Origin: an uncultured Brachyspira sp.
GTDB lineage: Bacteria > Spirochaetota > Brachyspiria > Brachyspirales > Brachyspiraceae
NCBI RefSeq assembly: GCF_944388875.1
Contig: NZ_CALXKQ010000021.1
Location: forward strand, 1 to 45,683
Direction of reading: 5' to 3'
Length of the DNA stretch: 45,683 nt
Part shown: in pieces, positions 25,633 to 34,279 of the stretch
How the letters are laid out: each line of letters begins with the position of its first letter
Numbering within the stretch: the first letter of the stretch is position 1
The notes under the pieces: model-generated
The model's input: only the letters and a program-made list of their open reading frames with translations
The model's database searches: none
Told to the model about the DNA's origin: nothing
Made by a program: the position numbers and the translations under genes

Positions 25633-25660
25633 TTGCAAATATAAATAAATTATTTATAAT
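25633..25660 (+). promoter_or_regulatory. promoter of the GH57/DUF3536 gene
   Basis: TTGCAA (25633-25638), a 16-base spacer and TATAAT (25655-25660), 32 bases before the ATG at 25693. TAGGAAA serves as the ribosome site. Confidence 0.5.
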
Positions 25661-25692
25661 CATAATGATTTTAGTTTTAGGAAATATTCATT

Positions 25693-27990
25693 ATGAGATA
25701 CTTAATACTGCATGGGCATTTCTATCAGCCCCCAAGAGAAAATCCTTTTTTAGGAGAAATTCCAAAGGAAGCAAGTGCAGCACCATCTCATGATTGGAAT
25801 GAAAGAATAACAAATGAATGCTACAGTCCTAATGCCTATTCAAGAATATTAGACGGCTATGGAAGAATTATAGACATGTCCAATAATTATGAATATATAA
25901 GTTTCAATTTCGGACCTACCCTATTAGATTATATAGCTAAAACTAGAAAAGATTTATTAAACCGTATATTAGAAGCGGATAAAAAAAGCATACAAAGGCT
26001 TGGATACGGTAATGCAATTGCTCAGGTTTATAATCATATAATACTTCCTTTGGCTAAAAAAGAGGATATGAGAGTTCAAATTAAATGGGGACTTTACAAC
26101 TTTGAAAAATACTTTGGAAGAAAATCCAGCGGAATGTGGCTTTCGGAAACCGCTATTAATTTAGATGTTGTTGATGCTTTATGCGACTGCGGAGTAAAAT
26201 TCACAATACTCTCTCCATATCAGGCACATTATGTAAAAAATATACAAACATTAGATGTATCAGGAGGAAAAATAGATACTTCCAAACCTTATTGGCTTTA
26301 CGGACATAATGGAAAAAGAATAATTGTATTTTTCTATGATCCTTACATATCAAATGATATAGCATTTCAGCATTTGCTCACCTCATCCGATAAACTTGCA
26401 GAAAGAATCAGAAATGCTTATGGAGAAAGAAGACTTGTTAATATAGCAACAGACGGTGAAAGCTATGGACACCATGAACCTTTTGCTGATATGTGCTTAG
26501 CAAGGTATTTTAAAGAAAATGCTGTTTATGACGGAATTACACCGATAAATTATGAATATTATTTGAATATGTTTCCTCCTATAGAAGAGGTTATACTTCA
26601 TGAGGGAACTGGAGGAAGAGGTACATCTTGGAGCTGCTCTCATGGGGTTGAAAGGTGGAGAAGCAACTGCGGATGCGGAGGATATGACGGATGCGATTTA
26701 TCTTGGAGAGGTCCTTTACGCGATGCTTTTGATATATTAAGAAAAATGCAGGATAAGTTATTTAAAACTTTCTTGGATTTTACAGATGATACTAGGAATT
26801 CTTTGAGAGAAGAATATGTGCGTGCTATATATAGTGATTTTGATGCAAAAGATTTATATGAAATATGCAGAAAGTATATATCATTTAAAGAGTTTATATT
26901 TTTAATGGAATCTTATAAATACTCATTATTCTCATATACTTCATGCGGATGGTTTTTTGAAGATGTATCAAGGCTTGAACCTATAAAAAATATGCAGTAT
27001 GCTGAACAGTCATTTCATTATGCCAGACTGCTTGTTAAAGATAAAAATGTTACATTTGTTGATGATGCTCATAAGGAATTTTTAGAAACGCTTGAAAAAT
27101 CAGTAAGCAATAAACCAGAACATCATACGGCAAGATATTTCTATGAAAAAGAAGCTAAAGTTGATGTATTTACAAAATTATATGTAATAAATCACTTTAT
27201 ATTTAATCTTATAGCAAGCGAATACAGAGATATAAATATTAATATTTTTAAACATGAAATTAAATCAACAAAAATAGAAAAAAATTATGTTGAAGGAATA
27301 TTGATAGATAATATAGCAGCGGATATTTATTTTAGAGTAAATATGCTTAAAGAAAACCATGAGTTTAAAAATCAAATTCAAATATCAGAAGTTTATGATA
27401 ACTTAGATAAAAGTACTATTTATACAATGTATTTAAAAGATTTAACTTCGGATATAAGGGATAAGTTAGCAGATAGTTTATTTGAAGAAGATATTAAAAA
27501 GCTCGATGAATTGATGCATCAAATATACCCAGAATACAGAAAATTATTTACATACTTCAATTTAAATAATATAACTCCAGACTATGACTATAGAAGGATA
27601 ATGGGTGCTATGGCTTCTCCTATACTTAGAGAAAAAATAATAAATAATGGCAGAGATGCTTATGATGAAGTTTCTGAAAATCTAAGAGATGCTAGAAATG
27701 CGGGAATATTTATATCCAACAGCGGAATATCAAGTTTAATAGGAGATAATATAAAAACAGCATTAAATGAATTATACAATACCGTAAATGCTAAAATTAT
27801 ATTTGACTTGCTTAGAGATATAAAATTCTTATCTACAAATGACATGCCTATAGATAGAAACACTTTTGAAAATATATTCTATCAAATACTTATGAAGTAT
27901 AAATCTGGGAATCTTCAATTTAATGAAGAAGAAAAAAAGCTATTTAAAGAGCTTGGATATTGGCTTAATTTTAATATGGATAATATTTAA
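25693..27990 (+). CDS. glycoside hydrolase family 57-like protein with DUF3536 domain
   Basis: A 765-residue cytoplasmic protein. The N-terminal GH57 barrel shows conserved region 1 HGHFYQPP (7-14), the candidate nucleophile region MWLSETAINLDVV (Glu152) and the acid region TDGESYGHHEPF (Asp254, Glu256). A Cys/Gly-rich stretch follows (GTSWSCSHGVERW, NCGCGGYDGCD), then the mostly helical DUF3536 C-terminus. GH57 enzymes act on alpha-glucans (amylase, branching enzyme, 4-alpha-glucanotransferase); the specificity of DUF3536 members is not settled. No glycogen genes are adjacent, so its place in storage metabolism is inferred only from family. Confidence 0.88.
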   Translation: MRYLILHGHFYQPPRENPFLGEIPKEASAAPSHDWNERITNECYSPNAYSRILDGYGRIIDMSNNYEYISFNFGPTLLDYIAKTRKDLLNRILEADKKSIQRLGYGNAIAQVYNHIILPLAKKEDMRVQIKWGLYNFEKYFGRKSSGMWLSETAINLDVVDALCDCGVKFTILSPYQAHYVKNIQTLDVSGGKIDTSKPYWLYGHNGKRIIVFFYDPYISNDIAFQHLLTSSDKLAERIRNAYGERRLVNIATDGESYGHHEPFADMCLARYFKENAVYDGITPINYEYYLNMFPPIEEVILHEGTGGRGTSWSCSHGVERWRSNCGCGGYDGCDLSWRGPLRDAFDILRKMQDKLFKTFLDFTDDTRNSLREEYVRAIYSDFDAKDLYEICRKYISFKEFIFLMESYKYSLFSYTSCGWFFEDVSRLEPIKNMQYAEQSFHYARLLVKDKNVTFVDDAHKEFLETLEKSVSNKPEHHTARYFYEKEAKVDVFTKLYVINHFIFNLIASEYRDININIFKHEIKSTKIEKNYVEGILIDNIAADIYFRVNMLKENHEFKNQIQISEVYDNLDKSTIYTMYLKDLTSDIRDKLADSLFEEDIKKLDELMHQIYPEYRKLFTYFNLNNITPDYDYRRIMGAMASPILREKIINNGRDAYDEVSENLRDARNAGIFISNSGISSLIGDNIKTALNELYNTVNAKIIFDLLRDIKFLSTNDMPIDRNTFENIFYQILMKYKSGNLQFNEEEKKLFKELGYWLNFNMDNI

Positions 27991-28130
27991 AACTAATTTT
28001 ATTTTTAATTGTGGCTACTAGAACTGTGAAGCACACAGTTGTACCGCCCAATTTTTTAGGTGCTGTATATACTCAAATAATAAGTTATAAAAATTTTATT
28101 TATAATATTGTCAAGTATTTTGAAACAAAT
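27991..28130 (-). repeat. dispersed inverted-end repeat, copy D
   Basis: Read on the minus strand it begins TTTGTTTCAAAATACTTGAC and ends with ACAATTAAAAATAAAATTAG followed by TTTT, matching the arms of copies B and E. The core carries AACTGTGTGCTTCACAGTT, a small hairpin related in sequence to the CTGTGTGCT stretch in the core of copy B. It lies directly after the GH57 stop and before the convergent hypothetical gene. Confidence 0.65.
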
Positions 28131-28140
28131 TTATTATATT

Positions 28141-28590
28141 TTATTCATTAGTATTTCTCATTATTAAACTGCCGTTAATCAAGCTTAATACTACTGTAAA
28201 TGAATTGTTAGTATAGCAATCAACATTTATTCTAATAACCCTTCCATCCTGAGATGAATTTTTAGCAAGCTCTACACTTCCATCCAGCTCTTTTCCAAAA
28301 TTATAATTAGTAGTTATATAATAGCCTTCATTTTTCCATAAATAATTAGCATATTTAACACTATGTAATAAAACATTATCCACATTGTCAAATGTTAATA
28401 TTTTTATATCACCTTCTTCAGATTTATCTATTCTAGGATGAATCTTTAATCCAGTAATTTTATAAACAGAAGATATGGAATCTTTTCCTATGTCATAAAA
28501 CTCTTCATAAGGCTTATTTTTAGATATAATAATATATGTTATTGTAACAGAAATAATTATGGTAATTATAGTTATTATAATTTTTTTCAT
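28141..28590 (-). CDS. hypothetical membrane-anchored or secreted protein
   Basis: 149 residues with one N-terminal hydrophobic segment (about 2-23, then SKNKPYEEF) that is either an uncleaved anchor or a signal peptide. The remaining 125 residues look like a small alpha/beta domain (KILTFDNVDNVLLHSVKYANYLWKN, VIRINVDCYTNNSFTVVLSL in part). No family recognised. AAGG precedes the ATG. It is the last gene of an rlmE-rseC-hypothetical operon (9 bases after rseC), which may point to an envelope role, though this is weak. Confidence 0.65.
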   Translation of the reverse strand: MKKIIITIITIIISVTITYIIISKNKPYEEFYDIGKDSISSVYKITGLKIHPRIDKSEEGDIKILTFDNVDNVLLHSVKYANYLWKNEGYYITTNYNFGKELDGSVELAKNSSQDGRVIRINVDCYTNNSFTVVLSLINGSLIMRNTNE

Positions 28591-28599
28591 ATTATGCCT

Positions 28600-29028
28600 T
28601 TATTTATTAGTTTCAAAATTTTCTATAACTTCATTTTTGCATATAATATTTGCTATTATTTTATTCTCTTTTTTAAGCCTTCTAATGCCCAGTATAACAT
28701 ATATAAAGAATACTATAAAAGAAAATATAGGGCCCAAATTATGCTCAATATTAGCAAACTTTGAAATATATTCTCCTATAAAATATCCAACTATAAGACA
28801 TAACAAAGGTATAATGTATACAAAAAAATTGGTACCTTTTTTTAACTCCTCAACCTCTATAACAACGCTATCTCCCTTGCTTGCATTTATATTATTAAAA
28901 GCTCTAAGCACAACAGGCTTACCCTTAGAACATATAGTACATCCGTCGCAGCTTGTACTTCTTTGTAATTCAACCTTAGCAATATTATTATTATATGTTT
29001 CTAGAACCAAAGCAAATTCTCTTTTCAT
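28600..29028 (-). CDS. rseC: RseC/MucC family SoxR-reducing-system-like protein
   Basis: 142 residues of the RseC family. An N-terminal domain carries the cysteine cluster SCDGCTIC (three Cys visible) and a beta-barrel-like stretch (VLRAFNNINASKGDSVVIEVEE). Two membrane helices follow (about 68-88 and 97-114). In proteobacteria RseC acts with the Rsx/Rnf complex to reduce SoxR or as an accessory to sigma-E control; in spirochaetes the usual partner is Rnf. No rnf genes are in the window, so its electron-transfer partner is unknown. A strong ribosome site (GGGGGAA) precedes the ATG. It is the middle gene of the operon with rlmE. Confidence 0.82.
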   Translation of the reverse strand: MKREFALVLETYNNNIAKVELQRSTSCDGCTICSKGKPVVLRAFNNINASKGDSVVIEVEELKKGTNFFVYIIPLLCLIVGYFIGEYISKFANIEHNLGPIFSFIVFFIYVILGIRRLKKENKIIANIICKNEVIENFETNK

Positions 29029-29042
29029 AATAACTTTCCCCC

Positions 29043-29627
29043 TTAGTTATTCAATTTTTTAAAATTTTTACAAAATAAAAAAACTTCCCTGCTCTCATCT
29101 CTTGAACTCTTGGGTTTAAATACATTAACAGATTCAAAATATTCGCTTAACTCTTTTTTGAACATCTGCAAATCCTTGCCGTCAAATACCTTAATGAAAA
29201 AATTTCCGCCATTTTTTAATACATCTTTTGATAAATTAAATATGGCTTTGCACAAAGAAATTGATCTGAAATGATTAGTTTCCTTATCTGAAGTTGTATT
29301 AGGCATGGCATCGCTTACAACAACATCAAATTCCGTATTGTCAAAACTAGAAGCATCCATATCTTTTATATCGCCTAATATAAATGTAAATCTCTGATGC
29401 GAAAAAGAATTTTCTAATATATCAACTCCTACCACGCATCCGCTTTTTAATATTTTATTAAGCATATACTGACTAAAAGAACCAGGAGAACATCCTACAT
29501 CCAATACCCTATCAGATGATTTTATAAACTTAAATTTATTCTGTGCCTCTTCCAATTTGAATACACTTCTAGCCTTATAATTTTCATCTTTAGCTTTCTT
29601 AAAATAAAAATCCTGCACCTTTTTCAT
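29043..29627 (-). CDS. rlmE: 23S rRNA (uridine-2'-O)-methyltransferase RlmE (FtsJ/RrmJ)
   Basis: About 194 residues, a single FtsJ Rossmann domain that 2'-O-methylates U2552 (E. coli numbering) in the 23S A-loop. The catalytic K-D-K-E set is visible: Lys in YKARSVFKL, Asp in VVSDAMPN, Lys in FFIKVFDG and Glu in SRDESREVF. The SAM loop is DVGCSPGSFSQYML. The usual DMAPN reads DAMPN. I chose the ATG at 29627, giving MKKVQDFYFKKA; a GTG at 29639 is in frame but poorly placed. It is the first gene of the rlmE-rseC-hypothetical operon, preceded by a terminator that separates it from the TPR gene. Confidence 0.9.
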   Translation of the reverse strand: MKKVQDFYFKKAKDENYKARSVFKLEEAQNKFKFIKSSDRVLDVGCSPGSFSQYMLNKILKSGCVVGVDILENSFSHQRFTFILGDIKDMDASSFDNTEFDVVVSDAMPNTTSDKETNHFRSISLCKAIFNLSKDVLKNGGNFFIKVFDGKDLQMFKKELSEYFESVNVFKPKSSRDESREVFLFCKNFKKLNN

Positions 29628-29652
29628 TAAACAGCCCACTATTTAAAATAAA

Positions 29653-29681
29653 AACAATAGATTTATTAAAAACCTATTGTT
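29653..29681 (-). terminator. intrinsic terminator of the TPR gene
   Basis: AACAATAG (29653-29660) pairs with CTATTGTT (29674-29681). On the minus strand the stem is followed by tttattttaaa. It lies between the TPR gene stop and the rlmE start. Confidence 0.55.
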
Positions 29682-29712
29682 AAATTAATTATTAAAAAAT
29701 AATCATATTTGT

Positions 29713-31116
29713 TTATAATACCCAATCAAGTTTCTCTTCTGACTTAGTTACCCCTACAGGCAAATTAGTAAGAACAGCCTTTTCAACCAAATTTTCTAAT
29801 CTCTTTATTCCAACTATATCTATTCTTGACATAGCAGCATATCTAATAGCATCAGGACTAACCATAGCACATGTAATCAAAACACAGTTAGGAATATTAG
29901 AATTAGCAGCATACTCATATAAATGCACAAGCTCATCATTAAATATAGGGCTGTATGAAGTTCTGAAATATACTATCTTTTTAGGAGAATGAACGCCTTT
30001 GCCTTCTTTAGAAAATACTATCAAATATTTTTTATCAGTAATCTTAACAGAATAAGGTATAAGTCCCAAACATGAAACCACCTTTAAAGCATAATTAAGA
30101 AATTCATCTCCTTCCAATTTAAAGAATTTTTTGATATTCTCACTGTATTTTGATTCTTTATAAGTATTTAATTTTTCATTAGCGTCCTTATAATTAGAAT
30201 CTATTACGATAATGCCTTCTAATATCTCCATAGATTTATTTATATTTCCTACCTTATCATAGCATTCAGATAAAGTATACAGTATAGATAAATTTAAATC
30301 TTTATCATAACTTTCATGGTTTACAGCATTTTCCAAAGTGCTTATAGCCATTTCCATATTATCTAATTTTATATAGCATAATCCAATCTCATATAAAGAC
30401 TTAACAGCATACTCTTTATCTTTTGAAGAAACAGTGTAATGTTTAATAGCATTTTTATAATCATCTCTGCCTTTATAAGCTCTTCCCAAATTATAATTAA
30501 GTATAACATCTTCCTGATTCTTTCTTAAAATATTATTCATTATAGATATAGCATCATTATAATTGCCTATATTAACAAGACAAAAAGCCTTATACTTCAA
30601 TGCTTCTGTATCATTAGACTGAATATCTAAAGCTTCATTAAAATATTTTATAGCCGTATCATATTGTCTGTTTTCATAATAAATAATACCAATTTCAGTA
30701 GATACTATTAATTTATATTCGTCTAATTTTAATAGTGGAAGATATTGAGCTAAAGCCTCCCCTTTTCTATCTATTTTATTTAATGCTCTAGCCAAAGCCA
30801 ATACAGTATCGGGAGAATCGTCTCCGTCATCTATAGCATGTCTGTATTCTACTATAGCAAAAGAATACTCTTCCATACTGGCATAGCAATTACCTATCAT
30901 AGTATGAAGCTTAGCTCTTTTTATTCCAGCTTTATCTTTAGCTAATATGTCTTTAAGTTTAAGCAAGGCTAAATCATTTTTACCTTCAGATAAAAATTTA
31001 TTAACCTTCTCCATATCTGAACCTTTTTTATTCAAAGCTCCAAATAGAAACTTCTTAACAATAAGTAAAAGTGTAACGAATACACATAAAAATACTATAA
31101 TATAAATATAATTCAT
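29713..31116 (-). CDS. membrane-anchored TPR protein with Mrr-like C-terminal domain
   Basis: 467 residues. One N-terminal membrane helix (about 3-22) is followed by about eight TPR units (35-325; for example AKLHTMIGNCYASMEEYSFAIVEYRHA in part, DTAIKYFNEALDIQSND). The C-terminal about 130 residues differ: LGLIPYSVKITDKKYLIVFSK, KKIVYFRTSYSPIFNDELVHLYEYA, VLITCAMVSPDAIRYAAMSRIDIVGIKRLENLV (cited in parts). This resembles the Mrr/restriction-endonuclease-like fold, in which a strand, a helix with YEYA and a VLIT-x-SPDA segment recur. The acidic-Lys catalytic core is not evident, so it is probably a non-catalytic relative. Role unknown; TPRs suggest protein-protein contacts at the membrane. Confidence 0.72.
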   Translation of the reverse strand: MNYIYIIVFLCVFVTLLLIVKKFLFGALNKKGSDMEKVNKFLSEGKNDLALLKLKDILAKDKAGIKRAKLHTMIGNCYASMEEYSFAIVEYRHAIDDGDDSPDTVLALARALNKIDRKGEALAQYLPLLKLDEYKLIVSTEIGIIYYENRQYDTAIKYFNEALDIQSNDTEALKYKAFCLVNIGNYNDAISIMNNILRKNQEDVILNYNLGRAYKGRDDYKNAIKHYTVSSKDKEYAVKSLYEIGLCYIKLDNMEMAISTLENAVNHESYDKDLNLSILYTLSECYDKVGNINKSMEILEGIIVIDSNYKDANEKLNTYKESKYSENIKKFFKLEGDEFLNYALKVVSCLGLIPYSVKITDKKYLIVFSKEGKGVHSPKKIVYFRTSYSPIFNDELVHLYEYAANSNIPNCVLITCAMVSPDAIRYAAMSRIDIVGIKRLENLVEKAVLTNLPVGVTKSEEKLDWVL

Positions 31117-31214
31117 ATCCTATTCTTTAACTTTTAATTTAATATACTATATATAAATTCGGAATTATTTTCAATAAGTTAAAATAATTTTTTCTATATA
31201 TATTTAAATATAGT

Positions 31215-33854
31215 TTATCTTCTTACTAGTAATCTAACAAAAATTTTAAAAATTTCAGCAGCTAATATAATAATTAATGAAATTCCAATAACTTTAATCC
31301 AAGTATTAAAACTTAAAGGAACAGTATTGAAAAATCCTCCAGCATACTGAGTTACTAATATTTGTAATACAAAAGTAATACCCATACTCAAAAGCATTAA
31401 TTTGTTATTTAAGAAATACTTAAATACACTGTCGAATCCAAGCTCTCTGCTATTAAAAGAATTGAATATTTGGAACATTACAAACATAGCAAATAATACA
31501 GTAGACTGCTCAGCCTCAGAAACATTAAGTATATTTAATTTGCTTTGAAGCATGAATAATATAATCATAACCACAGCAGAAAATACTATTTTGAATATCA
31601 TTTTTTTAGTTACAATGCTTGCATTTCTTTTTGTAGGCATTCTTTTCATCAAGTTATCTCTTATAGGTTCAAGCCCTAAAGCAATAGCAGGAGGTCCGTC
31701 CATAATAATATTTATCCATAATAACTGTATTGCTGAAAACGGAGATTTTAATCCTGTTAATGTAGATATAAGAACTACTACTACAGAAGCCAAATTAACT
31801 GTAAGCTGAAACTGTATAAATCTTTGGAAATTATCATAAATACCGCGTCCCCATTGAACAGCTTTTACTATAGTAGCAAAAGAGTCATCAAGAAGTACTA
31901 TATCGCTAGCCTCTTTTGATACTTCAGTACCTGTTATACCCATAGCAACACCTACATCAGCATTCTTAATAGCAGGAGCATCATTGATTCCGTCGCCTGT
32001 AACAGCAACAACATTTCCCATCTCTTTTATGGCATTTACAACACGCATTTTTACTGTAGGAGTACTTCTAGCTATAACTGATATCTTGCTTAAATTTTGT
32101 TTTAATGTATTATCGTCCATAGCATCAATATCTTTTGCCTCAAGAACTATGCTGCTTTCATTAAGTATTTTTAACTCTCTTGCTATAGCAGTTGCTGTAA
32201 CTATATTATCTCCTGTGAGCATTTTTATGTTTATTCCAGCACTTCTGCACTGCTCAACAGCATCATAAACCTCTTTTCTAACAGGGTCAGATATTGCTAC
32301 AAATCCGTCATATATCATATTGCTTTCAAGTTTTTCCCTTATATTATCAACATTATCATCAACTATCTTGTGAGCAAATGCTATTACACGCTTAGCCTCA
32401 TTTTGGAATTTTTCTATAGCCTCTTCAATTCCTTTTTTCTCATCATCACTTATACTGCACATAGCCATTATTTTTTCAGGGCTTCCCTTAGTGAATACAA
32501 TAGTTTCATTATCTATTTTAGCAACCGTTGTCATATTTTTAGTATCTGATGAAAAAGGATATTCATATATGATTTTTGATTTCTCTCTTATCTCTTTATA
32601 ATTATAATCAGATTTACTTGCAGCAACTAATAAAGCACATTCTGTTGGGTTTCCCAAAAACTTAGCAATTCCGTCTTTATAATCAACATCTGCTGTAGAG
32701 TTAATAGCAAAGTTTTTAATAATTTTTTCATTTTTTATATTTTCTGGCTCTATATATTCACCATTTGCAAATAATTTATTTAAAGTCATTTTATTTTCTG
32801 TTAAAGTTCCAGTCTTATCAGAACAAATAACATTAACACTTCCTATAGTTTCGCATGCAACCATTTTCTTTACTAATGCATTCTGACTGGCCATTTTTAT
32901 AATATTTATAGAAAGTGAAACAGCAACTATTGTAGGAAGTCCCTCTGGAACAGATGCTACAATCAAAACTATACTAGTAATAAAAGCCTCTGATATAGTA
33001 GTAAAATTTGCATTTCCAGTTCTTATATAATTAACGACCTGAATAATAAATACTATAGCAGCAGCTGTTATACCAAACATAGCTATTCTTTTACCAAGCT
33101 GAGCAAGTTTCTCTTGTAAAGGAGTAGAAGTCTTCTGAGTTTTTGAAAGCTCTCTTGCTATTTTACCAAATTCAGTTGCATCGCCTACAGATGTAACTAT
33201 CATCTTTCCATTACCAGTAGTAACAAATGAACCAGAATAAGCCATATTTATTCTTTCAGCTACTGGAGTTTTATCATCTGTAAGTACAGCTTCCGCATCT
33301 TTTTCTACTGGTTCGCTTTCTCCTGTTAAAGCGGATTCATCAATATTAAGGGATACGCTCTCTAATAATCTTCCGTCAGCAGGAAGTTTGTTTCCTGTTT
33401 CTATAAAAGCAATATCGCCTACAAGCAAATCTTTCTGATTGATTATTTCTATATTACCATCTCTTATAACTTTTACTCTGATATCTTCATTGATGCTATT
33501 TAATGCTTCAAATGCTTTAGCACTTTTACCTTCCATAACTATTGTAATTGTAATTGATAAACTTATTGCTAGGAATATACCCAAACACTCTAAAAAGTCA
33601 GCATGCCCTCCATTAAAGTATGCCACAGTATTTACGCCTATAGCTATAATACCAGCAAATATAAGCATTAACATCATAGGTTCTTTTAATGATTCTAATA
33701 TCTTTTGAATTAAGGTAGCTCCTTTTTCCTTCGTAAAGCTATTGGAACCATATTTTTCTAAACTTAGTTTTCTGCCTTCTTCAGTTAAACCTATATTAGG
33801 ATCAATATTTAGTTCTTTTATAATGTCATTCTTAGTTCCTAAAAAGCTATTCAT
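31215..33854 (-). CDS. P-type cation ATPase, SPCA-like (Ca2+/Mn2+ exporter)
   Basis: An 879-residue P2A-type ATPase in the inner membrane, full length. It has an N-terminal cation-ATPase domain, an actuator loop with TGES (177-180), VPEGLP in TM4 (Glu304), the phosphorylation motif DKTGT (Asp346), the hinge TGDGINDAPAI, and four C-terminal TM helices. TM6 reads LLWINIIMDGPPA with Asn715 and Asp719, which matches the secretory-pathway Ca2+/Mn2+ pumps (SPCA) more than SERCA. The leader carries a yybP-ykoY-like Mn2+ riboswitch with a terminator. Mn2+ (and perhaps Ca2+) export to relieve manganese excess is therefore the best inference, as for Lactococcus YoaB. TGGAGG precedes the ATG. Confidence 0.9.
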   Translation of the reverse strand: MNSFLGTKNDIIKELNIDPNIGLTEEGRKLSLEKYGSNSFTKEKGATLIQKILESLKEPMMLMLIFAGIIAIGVNTVAYFNGGHADFLECLGIFLAISLSITITIVMEGKSAKAFEALNSINEDIRVKVIRDGNIEIINQKDLLVGDIAFIETGNKLPADGRLLESVSLNIDESALTGESEPVEKDAEAVLTDDKTPVAERINMAYSGSFVTTGNGKMIVTSVGDATEFGKIARELSKTQKTSTPLQEKLAQLGKRIAMFGITAAAIVFIIQVVNYIRTGNANFTTISEAFITSIVLIVASVPEGLPTIVAVSLSINIIKMASQNALVKKMVACETIGSVNVICSDKTGTLTENKMTLNKLFANGEYIEPENIKNEKIIKNFAINSTADVDYKDGIAKFLGNPTECALLVAASKSDYNYKEIREKSKIIYEYPFSSDTKNMTTVAKIDNETIVFTKGSPEKIMAMCSISDDEKKGIEEAIEKFQNEAKRVIAFAHKIVDDNVDNIREKLESNMIYDGFVAISDPVRKEVYDAVEQCRSAGINIKMLTGDNIVTATAIARELKILNESSIVLEAKDIDAMDDNTLKQNLSKISVIARSTPTVKMRVVNAIKEMGNVVAVTGDGINDAPAIKNADVGVAMGITGTEVSKEASDIVLLDDSFATIVKAVQWGRGIYDNFQRFIQFQLTVNLASVVVVLISTLTGLKSPFSAIQLLWINIIMDGPPAIALGLEPIRDNLMKRMPTKRNASIVTKKMIFKIVFSAVVMIILFMLQSKLNILNVSEAEQSTVLFAMFVMFQIFNSFNSRELGFDSVFKYFLNNKLMLLSMGITFVLQILVTQYAGGFFNTVPLSFNTWIKVIGISLIIILAAEIFKIFVRLLVRR

Positions 33855-33892
33855 TAATAACCTCCATTTAATTATTTTTATAAAAAATGCAT

Positions 33893-33966
33893 AAAAAAAG
33901 ACTCATGCATAAATAAACTATCAAAGCATTGAAATACTTTAAAAGCTTATTTATACCTGAGTCTCA
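33893..33966 (-). terminator. riboswitch expression-platform terminator
   Basis: On the minus strand AGACTCAGGTATAAATAAGC pairs with the distal GTTTATTTATGCATGAGTCT, with two mismatched spots. A run of seven T follows (33899-33893). Its 5' arm GACTCAGGTAT is the same segment that closes the aptamer P1 stem, so aptamer and terminator are mutually exclusive. Confidence 0.8.
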
Positions 33967-34056
33967 TTAATTAAGGCTTGCCAAACTCTATTAATTTAAG
34001 AGCTGCGATGTTGACTTTGCCGCGTAATAATACGCCAACTACTCCCTCATGAGTAT
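33952..34056 (-). ncRNA. yybP-ykoY-type (manganese) riboswitch aptamer
   Basis: On the minus strand, in order: the P1 5' side ATACTCATGAG, the conserved GGGAGTAG, a GGCGTATTATTACGC hairpin, AAAGTCAACATCGC, the conserved TTTGGCAAGCC, and TGAGACTCAGGTAT closing P1. These blocks match my recall of the yybP-ykoY consensus (GGGGAGUAG, AGUCAACA, GGCAAGCC, GAGAC). It lies directly upstream of a P-type ATPase, a frequent target of this class. Because P1 formation competes with the terminator, ligand (Mn2+) should turn expression on. A covariance-model scan would settle the class. Confidence 0.8.
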
Positions 34057-34076
34057 TTGATTATGAATTTAAATGT

Positions 34077-34105
34077 ATAATAACATATAATAAAAATAAT
34101 GTCAA
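34077..34105 (-). promoter_or_regulatory. promoter of the riboswitch-ATPase transcript
   Basis: On the minus strand TTGACA (34105-34100), a 17-base spacer and TATTAT (34082-34077). It lies about 20 bases upstream of the aptamer. The remainder of the 33855-34279 gap is AT-rich, with the plus-strand start region of the lipoprotein gene. Confidence 0.65.
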
Positions 34106-34279
34106 GAAAAAATATTTTTATTTAATAAAAATATTATAATAAAGTACTAAAATTCATAATAAGTATAATATAGTTCCAAAAAAATATACATTATGTATTG
34201 ATTTTTTACATAGCTGCTGTATCATTTTACTATATGATAATAGTATTTAACAATTCTGATTACTGTTAGGAGCAAAAAA

